In this document: piece by piece, positions 9,894 through 15,960 of the stretch | Layout: each line of letters opens with the position of its first letter | How positions within the stretch are numbered: the first letter of the stretch is position 1 | DNA from: Rivularia sp. T60_A2020_040 | GTDB taxonomy: Bacteria > Cyanobacteriota > Cyanobacteriia > Cyanobacteriales > Nostocaceae | DNA: 64,000 bases | Direction of reading: 5' to 3' | Assembly (NCBI GenBank): GCA_015272215.1 | Contig: JACYMD010000128.1 | Location: 62,001-126,000 of the forward strand | The notes under the pieces: generated by a model | What the model was told of the DNA's origin: nothing | Databases searched by the model: none | The model's input: only the letters and a program-made list of their open reading frames with translations | Made by a program: the position numbers and the translations under genes

Positions 9894-10268
9894 GTTTTAT
9901 AATCCTGTTAAGAGTTAAATAAAGGTTAAAGGTCAAAGGTTAAAGGTTAAAGGTTAAAGGTTAAATTTCCTTTGTTTTTTGAACCTAATATAATATCTGT
10001 TTGTGTTTGTATGCCTATTTACTTGATGAGCTATATTGTTTACCAGTCCTACAAAGTTTTATTAGAACCTAAGACCCGATAAAAGCTTATCAAACCTCTT
10101 GCCACTCAGTCGGTATTTTAAGATAAATTTCGTTGCTTTTAAGTTTTTGTCTTTTAAGAGCATTCCTAACTTTTGATTTAATAAAAGTAACAAAGAAACT
10201 ATAGAGATATTGCCAAACATATAGTAAAATATCTCACCGCTTATTTTAATTTATTAGTTTCTAATGCT
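9894..10268. other. Spacer with AAAGGTT heptamer repeat
   Basis: The spacer separates divergent genes and holds about six tandem copies of TTAAAGG/TCAAAGG at 9920-9966, an STRR-type heptamer array. The rest is AT-rich and presumably carries the promoter of the binding-protein gene. No gene was seen. Confidence 0.6.
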
Positions 10269-11909
10269 ATGAGTTTGTTTTCCTTATCTGTAAGAAGGCA
10301 AGGGCGAATTAGATTATTATTCTCCCTGCTGTGTATTTGTATTTTGTTGGTTTCTAGTTGCGCCAATAATCAAGTTACGAATCCTTCTGCTTCAGCTTCT
10401 GGAAATGGTCGCATTACCATCGGTACTACTGCAAAACCCCGTACTCTTGATCCTGCTGATGCTTATGAATTATCTTCGCTATCGTTGGTGTACAACATGA
10501 GCGATCGCCTTTACACTTACGCAACTGGAAGCACGGAACTCAAACCGGAATTGGCTACGGCATTACCAACTGTCAGCAATGATGGTTTAATTTATACGAT
10601 TCCTATCCGTGAAGGTGTGGTGTATCATGACGGTACAAAGTTTGATGCAAAGGCGATGGAGTTCAGTTTGCGTCGCTTTATTGAAAATAAGGGTAAGCCA
10701 TCTTTTTTACTGTCAGATATTGTAGAGTCAGTAAAAGCCACGGGAGATTATCAGTTAACAATTAAGTTAAAACAACCCTTTGCAGCTTTTCCTTCATTAC
10801 TCGCTTTTTCTGGAGTTCCTGCACTTTCTCCCAAAGCTTACGAAATCGGTGAAGGGAAATTTGAACCGAATAAATTTGTGGGAACTGGCCCTTATAAATT
10901 AACTAAATTTGGCACCGATTCCCTGACATTTGATGTATTCGACCAATATTGGGGAGAAAAACCCCTTAATAAGGGAGTAAATGTACAGATTCTGAGCAGT
11001 GGTGTCAATTTGTACAACGGATTTCGGAAACAAGGGGTAGATGTTGCTTATGTTAGTTTAGACCCCGACCAAGTTACCAGTTTGGAAAAAATGTCCAAAG
11101 AAGGTAAATGGTTAACAATTCCTAATGAAGGTAGCGTGGTTAGTTATTTAACACTAAACCGTAATCAAAAACCCTTAGATATACTGGAAGTTAGACAGGC
11201 GATCGCCGCAATGGTTGACCGCAAATTAATATATGACAGAGTGTTGTACGGTCAAGCGCAAGAAGTTTATAGCATGATTCCGACAACTTTTGATGTTTAT
11301 AAACCAGTATTTAAAGAAGAATATGGTAAAGGTGGAAATATCGAAAAAGCCAAAGAATTGCTCAAAAAAGCGGGTTTTTCTCAGGAGAATCCTGCGGTAG
11401 TAGAAGTTTGGTATCCTTCTAGTTCAGCAACTCGGAGTTTAACAGCTTTGGTTTTGAAAGCACTTGCGAAAAAAACAATGGATGGAATACTAGTATTGGA
11501 TGTGAATACTGTAGAATCGACATCCGCTTTTAAAAATATTGGTGAAGGTTTATATCCAGCATTTTTACTTGATTGGTATCCTGATTTTTTAGATGCAGAT
11601 AATTACATTCAGCCATTTTTATATTGTCAGAAAGGTTCTCCAGAAAAAGGATGTATTGAAGGAGGAAGTCAAAGTCAAGGTTCGTTTTTTTATAGTCAAA
11701 AAATGAACAAATTAATTGACCAACAACGGCAAGAGCAAGACTCTAAAAAACGCCAGAAAATCTTTGCAGAAATTCAAGAAATACTAGCATATGAAGTACC
11801 TTATGTTCCTTTGTGGCAAAGTAAAGATTATGTATTTGCTCAAAATGGAATTACCGGGGTGCAATTAGATGCTACCCAGAATTTGATATATAAAAATATT
11901 AAGAAATAA
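10269..11909 (+). CDS. ABC transporter peptide/nickel-type binding lipoprotein
   Basis: This is a family 5 extracellular solute-binding protein (DppA/OppA/NikA type) that captures peptides or similar ligands in the periplasm. Residues 11-30 form a lipoprotein signal peptide ending in lipobox VSS-C with Cys31 as the lipid-anchored residue. The mature part begins with the family pattern ITIGTTAKPRTLDPADAYE and contains GTGPYKL and the C-terminal EIQEILAYEVPYVPLWQ. The 546-residue length is normal. A permease gene follows after a 205-bp repeat-filled spacer, but the second permease and ATPases are absent here. The ligand cannot be deduced. Confidence 0.9.
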   Translation: MSLFSLSVRRQGRIRLLFSLLCICILLVSSCANNQVTNPSASASGNGRITIGTTAKPRTLDPADAYELSSLSLVYNMSDRLYTYATGSTELKPELATALPTVSNDGLIYTIPIREGVVYHDGTKFDAKAMEFSLRRFIENKGKPSFLLSDIVESVKATGDYQLTIKLKQPFAAFPSLLAFSGVPALSPKAYEIGEGKFEPNKFVGTGPYKLTKFGTDSLTFDVFDQYWGEKPLNKGVNVQILSSGVNLYNGFRKQGVDVAYVSLDPDQVTSLEKMSKEGKWLTIPNEGSVVSYLTLNRNQKPLDILEVRQAIAAMVDRKLIYDRVLYGQAQEVYSMIPTTFDVYKPVFKEEYGKGGNIEKAKELLKKAGFSQENPAVVEVWYPSSSATRSLTALVLKALAKKTMDGILVLDVNTVESTSAFKNIGEGLYPAFLLDWYPDFLDADNYIQPFLYCQKGSPEKGCIEGGSQSQGSFFYSQKMNKLIDQQRQEQDSKKRQKIFAEIQEILAYEVPYVPLWQSKDYVFAQNGITGVQLDATQNLIYKNIKK

Positions 11910-12114
11910 ATTGGTAATTGGTAATTGGTAATGGGGCATTGGGTATAGGTGATTGAACATTGGAAACAACCAGGGAGCAAGATGCTCCCACTACAAATAA
12001 TTTTATAACTCCGGTGGTACTAACTCCTAACTCCCGTACAGACTTAGCAATACGCCCCGTCTCTACAACTACAACTTTGTAATTCAAAATCTAAAATCTA
12101 AAATCTAAAATTCT
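11910..12114. repeat. Composite repeat-filled spacer inside the transporter operon
   Basis: From left to right it holds GGTAATT-type tandem units (11911-11955), a GGGAGCA-AGA-TGCTCCC hairpin (11973-11989), a degraded member of the GTAGAGACG hairpin family (about 12037-12070) and AAAATCTAAAATCTA units (12084-12112) that end just before the permease start codon. None is a clear terminator, so cotranscription of the two transporter genes remains possible. Confidence 0.65.
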
Positions 12115-13140
12115 ATGTCCCGTTCAAAAGCTTTGGCGTATTACGTTACTACTCGTTTATTGCTGGCTCCGCTGCAAATTCTCACCATTATTACTATCGT
12201 TTTTCTATTACTTAGAGCTACTCCTGGAGACCCTGTTGATGCTATTTTGGGCGGTCGTGCGCCGGAAAGTGCGAAGGAAGAATTACGGACACAATTGGGT
12301 TTAAATTTGCCTTTGTGGTTGCAATATTTTAATTACTTAGGTAAATTACTTGTCTTCGATATGGGGGAATCTACAACCAGTCGCGGACAGTCGGTTTGGC
12401 AGATTATTTGGGAGTATTTCCCTGCGACGGTGGAATTAGCGGTATTTGCGATTATCATCGCTCTCGTGGTTGGGATTGGAGTCGGTACTATTTCGGCTTC
12501 TCGTCCAGGTACTGCGCTTGATTTGGGTGGGAGATTATTCGGTACTATTACTTATGCTTTGCCGATGTTTTGGGCAGGAATGATACTACAGTTAATTTTC
12601 GCTGTTTGGTTGGGTTGGTTTCCTTTGGGAACTCGTTTCCCGGCAACTATGGGTTCTCCGGAAGGTTTGACTGGGTTGTATACAATAGATAGTCTTTTGA
12701 GCGGTAATTTTGCTCAGTTCTTTACTGCTATACAATATTTAATATTGCCTAGCTCGACTTTGGGAATATTACTCAGCGGTATTTTTGAGCGGATTGTGCG
12801 GGTGAATTTACAGCGAACTATGCAGTCGGATTATGTGGAAGCAGCAAGAGCCAGAGGGATTCAAGAAAGAAAGATTTTAGTTTCCCACGCTTTGAGAAAT
12901 GCATTGATTCCGGTGATTACCGTATTGGGATTAACCTTTGCATCGTTGCTTGGTGGTGCGGTATTAACCGAAGTAACATTTTCTTGGCCTGGATTAGCTA
13001 ATCGATTGTTTCAAGGAATTAGCGAAAGGGATTATCCCACAGTGCAAGGAATCATGATATTTTTTGGGACTATTGTTGTGGGAGCGAGTATTTTAATTGA
13101 TATTTTGAATGCTTATGTCGATCCGAGGATTCGGTATTAG
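12115..13140 (+). CDS. ABC transporter permease, DppB/OppB type
   Basis: This inner-membrane permease subunit is for a peptide/nickel-class importer. The 341-residue protein has about six hydrophobic helices. The N-terminal DppB pattern is LLRATPGDPVDAILGG, and the EAA coupling loop reads DYVEAARARGIQERKILVSHALRNALIPVI, which contacts the ATPase. The C-terminus (YVDPRIRY) is typical of DppB. It follows the binding lipoprotein gene and probably works with it. The DppC-type partner and the ATPases must be encoded elsewhere. A 30-bp piece of this gene (12889-12918) reappears in the spacer at 14338-14367. Confidence 0.92.
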   Translation: MSRSKALAYYVTTRLLLAPLQILTIITIVFLLLRATPGDPVDAILGGRAPESAKEELRTQLGLNLPLWLQYFNYLGKLLVFDMGESTTSRGQSVWQIIWEYFPATVELAVFAIIIALVVGIGVGTISASRPGTALDLGGRLFGTITYALPMFWAGMILQLIFAVWLGWFPLGTRFPATMGSPEGLTGLYTIDSLLSGNFAQFFTAIQYLILPSSTLGILLSGIFERIVRVNLQRTMQSDYVEAARARGIQERKILVSHALRNALIPVITVLGLTFASLLGGAVLTEVTFSWPGLANRLFQGISERDYPTVQGIMIFFGTIVVGASILIDILNAYVDPRIRY

Positions 13141-13182
13141 GTAATTGGTAATGGGTAATAGGTAATTGGTAATTGGTTTTAT

Positions 13183-13219
13183 AAGGTGCTGTTATCGCGG
13201 AGTGTAACGCACCTTTTTT
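13183..13219 (+). terminator. Terminator after the transporter permease
   Basis: AAGGTGC-T-GTTA pairs with TAAC-GCACCTT around a 10-base loop, followed by a run of T residues. It ends transcription about 45-80 bases after the permease stop codon. Confidence 0.75.
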
Positions 13220-13256
13220 ATATACATTCAGGAATCATGATAATGTTATTTTATCA

Positions 13257-13329
13257 GTAATTAAACTCAGACAATTGCCTTAATGAATAGTGGTATTTTG
13301 GTAAAAATATTATTTTTAGCAGTCGATCT
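13257..13329 (+). repeat. Left copy of 73-bp direct repeat (relic of CHAT gene 5' end)
   Basis: It aligns without gaps to 14421-14493 with about seven mismatches. The right copy covers the leader and first 15 or so codons of the CHAT gene. The left copy still has ATG AAT AGT and a frame reading MNSGILVKILFLAVDLITFE before a stop, so it is a truncated pseudogene start. The two copies flank the HNH gene pair. Confidence 0.85.
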
Positions 13330-13405
13330 AATAACATTTGAATAGTGTAGAAGAATAGTAAAGCTATAATTAGGATACTAGACAAGCCAGATAGCGGTTA
13401 TATTA

Positions 13406-13783
13406 ATGGCAGAATTAACAATTCAAATACCTGATGAACTAGCTCAACGTTTACAACCTCTGCAAAATCGCTTACCTGAATTACTTTGGCGATTGTTAGA
13501 CTTTGAAAATTTACCATCTGTATCCCAATCAAAACTTAAAACAGAAACTACAGATATTCCCGCAGTTTATCAAGAAGTTTTGGATTTTTTAATTAAGCGT
13601 CCGACACCAGAAGAAATTATTGCTTTTAAAGTTTCACCCCTAGCTCAAAAGCGGTTGGAAGAGTTATTAGGAAAAAACCGCTCTGCAACACTTACTTCAA
13701 TGGAATTAGCTGAGTTAGATGTTTATGAACAATTAGAACATATGATGATTTTATTAAAGGCAAGGGCTTTCAAACGCGATTAA
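13406..13783 (+). CDS. Small protein of unknown function, partner of HNH gene
   Basis: The 125-residue soluble product begins MAELTIQIPDELAQRLQP, a short strand-helix start that recalls antitoxin or DNA-binding N-termini, and is otherwise helical with many Leu and Glu residues (SPLAQKRLEELLG, ELDVYEQLEHMMILLKARA). I do not know a named family. The stop codon lies only 5 bases before the HNH start, so the two are almost certainly cotranscribed. It could be a cognate inhibitor or accessory protein of the nuclease, which is inference from position only. Confidence 0.65.
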   Translation: MAELTIQIPDELAQRLQPLQNRLPELLWRLLDFENLPSVSQSKLKTETTDIPAVYQEVLDFLIKRPTPEEIIAFKVSPLAQKRLEELLGKNRSATLTSMELAELDVYEQLEHMMILLKARAFKRD

Positions 13784-13788
13784 GAGAT

Positions 13789-14202
13789 ATGACTTCTGAG
13801 TATATTTCTGTGGAACTGCGTAAGCTTGTAGTAAATAGAGTTTCAAAGCGATGTGAATATTGCCTAATACATCAAGATTTTTCTATTTATACCCATGAAG
13901 TAGACCATATTATTGCAGTAAAACATGGTGGTGAAACTACTGAGAATAATTTGGCACTTTCATGTTTACCTTGTAACCGTCATAAAGGTTCTGATTTCGC
14001 AACTATAGATCAACTTACTAAAGAAATTGTTCCTTTGTTTAATCCCCGTCGTCAGGTTTGGGATGAACATTTTTATCTTGAAAATGGGAGAATAGAGGGG
14101 AAAACTCAAATTGGTCAAGCAACTACAAGATTACTTAAGCTTAATGTTCCTAATCGCGTGCTGGAACGGCAAGTTTTGATGAATCAAGGACTGTATCCGT
14201 AG
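13789..14202 (+). CDS. HNH endonuclease
   Basis: This is a predicted metal-dependent nuclease of the HNH family. The core has CEYC, then EVDHIIAVKHGG with the D-H catalytic pair, ENNLALSC with the conserved Asn, and CLPCNRHKG with the last His. The two CxxC pairs form the usual structural zinc site. At 137 residues it is a stand-alone domain with no recognised DNA-binding module. The start is ATG in GAGATATG, directly behind the 125-residue partner gene. Both genes sit between 73-bp direct repeats, which suggests they arrived or moved as one unit. Confidence 0.85.
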   Translation: MTSEYISVELRKLVVNRVSKRCEYCLIHQDFSIYTHEVDHIIAVKHGGETTENNLALSCLPCNRHKGSDFATIDQLTKEIVPLFNPRRQVWDEHFYLENGRIEGKTQIGQATTRLLKLNVPNRVLERQVLMNQGLYP

Positions 14203-14207
14203 GCATA

Positions 14208-14276
14208 TTACATATTATACTGAGAATCTACAAATTGCAGGATGTCATCTTTTAAGGTGACTGTAACTTTCTGCAT
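14208..14276 (-). pseudogene. Relic of the 5' end of an antitoxin gene
   Basis: The minus strand reads MQKVTVTLKDDILQFVDSQ and then diverges to a stop. The first 19 codons match the antitoxin gene at 19326 downwards. DNA identity continues upstream of the start codon: 14219-14310 aligns with 19269-19360. It is a copied fragment and not a working gene. Confidence 0.8.
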
Positions 14277-14337
14277 CAGTCTTACTAAAATATATGATTT
14301 GGTTATCTTACGATGATTTCTTCATGGGCTTTGTCCA

Positions 14338-14367
14338 GCTTTGAGAAATGCATTGATTCGGGTGATT
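14338..14367 (+). repeat. 30-bp fragment copied from the permease gene
   Basis: It matches 12889-12918 at 29 of 30 bases (GCTTTGAGAAATGCATTGAT and the following ten bases). It lies between the antitoxin relic and the CHAT gene leader and cannot encode anything itself. Confidence 0.75.
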
Positions 14368-14420
14368 GGCGATGTACATTCATCCACCTAACATAAAATA
14401 CTACCGTGGTATATTCTTAA

Positions 14421-14493
14421 GTAATTAAACTCAGACGATTGCCTGAATGAATAGTGATATGTTGGTAAAAATATTATTCTTAGCAGCCGATCC
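14421..14493 (+). repeat. Right copy of 73-bp direct repeat (CHAT gene start)
   Basis: This covers 26 bases of leader and the start of the CHAT coding region and matches 13257-13329. It is the intact copy, continuous with the gene. Confidence 0.85.
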
Positions 14494-15025
14494 AAGTGAT
14501 GCTTCTCGGCTGCGTTTGGGGCAAGAGTTGCGAGACATTAAGGAAAGGCTACGAATTGCTAAGGAACCAGGAAAGTATCAGTTAGAACAGCTAAACTCAG
14601 TTAGAGTTGCGGATATCACACAGGCAATATTTGATTTTGATCCGCAGATTATACATTTTTCTGGGCATGGTACGAATCAAGGTGAGCTTTGCTTTGAGAA
14701 TGAAGTAGGGCAAATTCAACTTGTAAAACCTGATGCTTTAGCGGCAATGTTTGAGTTATTCCTAAAGCAAGTTAATTGTGTACTGTTAAATGCCTGCTAT
14801 TCTGAAATTCAAGCTATGGCGATCGCCGAACATATTCCCTATGTAATTGGCATGAATGACGCAATTGGAGACAAAGCCGCGATCGCGTTTGCTGTTGGTT
14901 TTTACAAGGCTTTAGCTGCAAATCGTGGAGTTGAAGAAGCGTACAAATTTGGCTGTGTAGAAATTCGCCTCCAAGGTATTGCAGAGCATCTGAAACCAGT
15001 TTTGTATGTAAAAAAAAAGCTTTAA
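14447..15025 (+). CDS. CHAT-domain caspase-like protein (frame possibly continuing into the AAA gene)
   Basis: CHAT domains are caspase-like cysteine proteases used in prokaryotic signalling and defence. The protein shows the dyad context: IIHFSGHG with His74, and VLLNACYSE with Cys117. The N-terminal VKILFLAADPSDASRLRLG is the start seen in many cyanobacterial CHAT proteins. At 192 residues it covers the protease fold but ends abruptly at KKKL. The end lies on a run of nine A, where A AAA AAG (15013-15019) would allow a -1 shift into a frame that is open through the AAA gene. Start could also be the Met at 14459. The target protein is unknown. Confidence 0.83.
   Translation: MNSDMLVKILFLAADPSDASRLRLGQELRDIKERLRIAKEPGKYQLEQLNSVRVADITQAIFDFDPQIIHFSGHGTNQGELCFENEVGQIQLVKPDALAAMFELFLKQVNCVLLNACYSEIQAMAIAEHIPYVIGMNDAIGDKAAIAFAVGFYKALAANRGVEEAYKFGCVEIRLQGIAEHLKPVLYVKKKL
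15013..15019 (+). promoter_or_regulatory. Candidate -1 frameshift site A AAA AAG
   Basis: The zero-frame codons are AAA, AAA, AAG within a nine-A run. A -1 slip gives GCT at 15019 and an uninterrupted frame to the AAA gene stop at 15777. No strong upstream Shine-Dalgarno stimulator or downstream stem-loop was seen, so polymerase slippage or a plain indel are equally open. Confidence 0.5.
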
Positions 15026-15090
15026 TTCTTTCTCAACAGCCAAAAGTTGACCAAATCATTTCTAATCCTTTCGTTCCTAGGAGTGGAATA

Positions 15091-15777
15091 GTGAAAAGCT
15101 CTCAAAAATTCTTTGGTAGAGAAAAAGAACTTAATCGGATATTTGAGACGCTCAATAGTGGAAGTAGTGTAGCGCTGATTGGTGATAGAGAAATTGGTAA
15201 ATCTTCACTACTCTGGGCTATTTCTCAACAAGCAGAAACCAAATTAATGCCGCCTCGTAAAGCAATTTATTTGGATATGAGCCAAGTTTATGACGAGGCT
15301 GATTTCTACTATGCTTTATGTTATGAAATAGGAATTGAAGATTGTAAAGGAATTCGTTTGACGAGGGCTTTACAAAAACAACGTCCCCAATTGCTACTTT
15401 TACTTGATGAAATCGAAAAAATGAGTTGGGATGGTTTTACAAATCAGGTAAGGGGACAATTGCGGGGATTAGCAAATGGGCATGATGCGCCTTTACGTTT
15501 GGTTGTGGCGGCTTCTACTTCTTTAGATCAACTTTTTCCCGATAGTAATCAAATTGGTATGGTTTCGCCGTTTCAAAATATTTGTCTTGAGGAACAGATT
15601 AGTTTGTGGGATGAAGCTACTGTTCGCGATTTTATTAATTATCGGTTGGGGAATAATTCAATTCGGTTTACAGAATCAGAAATTACACAAATTGTAAGAA
15701 GCTGCGGTGGTTTTCCCAAAGAAATTATGCAAATGTGTTATCGAACTTATGCGCGGTATGTAGAGGGGGTGATATGA
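15091..15777 (+). CDS. AAA/STAND-like ATPase
   Basis: This is a predicted P-loop ATPase switch. FFGREKELNRIF at residues 7-18 is the usual entry to this AAA group, the Walker A loop is GDREIGKSS (31-39) and the Walker B is LLLLLDE (101-107). The called start is GTG with AGGAG seven bases upstream, so independent initiation is possible. However the same frame is open back to 15019, and the upstream residues include NPFVPRSG, the kind of linker that normally precedes FFGRE in fused proteins. The 228-residue product ends soon after the lid helices, with no effector or repeat domain. It probably acts with, or as part of, the CHAT protein. Confidence 0.82.
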   Translation: MKSSQKFFGREKELNRIFETLNSGSSVALIGDREIGKSSLLWAISQQAETKLMPPRKAIYLDMSQVYDEADFYYALCYEIGIEDCKGIRLTRALQKQRPQLLLLLDEIEKMSWDGFTNQVRGQLRGLANGHDAPLRLVVAASTSLDQLFPDSNQIGMVSPFQNICLEEQISLWDEATVRDFINYRLGNNSIRFTESEITQIVRSCGGFPKEIMQMCYRTYARYVEGVI

Positions 15778-15947
15778 ATATATTTCACGACTCTGCTGGT
15801 ATTGGCAACCGCATAGGATTAAAATCCCAGGCTCATAAACTAAGTCCACTCAAGTGGACTAAACAGTTTTTTAGTCCTCTTCAGAGGACTTTGGCTATTA
15901 GCCCGGAAATTGATTTCCGGGCGGGTGTAGTTGATTCCACAGAATAG
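15774..15947 (+). other. Repeat-derived open frame after the AAA gene
   Basis: An ATG overlaps the AAA stop codon (ATGA) and opens 57 codons that run through the three hairpins at 15843-15922, reading SPLKWTKQFFSP, LQRTLAISPEIDFRAG and so on. Such peptides arise whenever this palindromic element is read in this frame. Translation by coupling is possible, but there is no sign of selection for a protein, so I do not call a gene. Confidence 0.4.
15843..15922. repeat. Palindromic element with three consecutive hairpins
   Basis: AGTCCACT-CA-AGTGGACT (15843-15860), AGTCCTCT-TC-AGAGGACT (15873-15890) and GCCCGGAAAT-TG-ATTTCCGGGC (15901-15922) stand in a row, each a perfect stem with a two-base loop. 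From memory the same composite occurs many times in cyanobacterial genomes. It looks like a small non-autonomous mobile or RNA-structured repeat. Confidence 0.75.
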
Positions 15948-15960
15948 CAGAGAAGCAAAA

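Noticed and set aside
11899..12087. 62-codon minus-strand frame in the transporter spacer
   Set aside because: It is made almost wholly of intergenic repeats and overlaps the binding-protein stop codon.
13049..13250. Shared GGAATCATGATA between permease gene and its downstream spacer
   Set aside because: Only about 12 bases match, which is too short to separate from chance, unlike the 30-bp copy at 14338.
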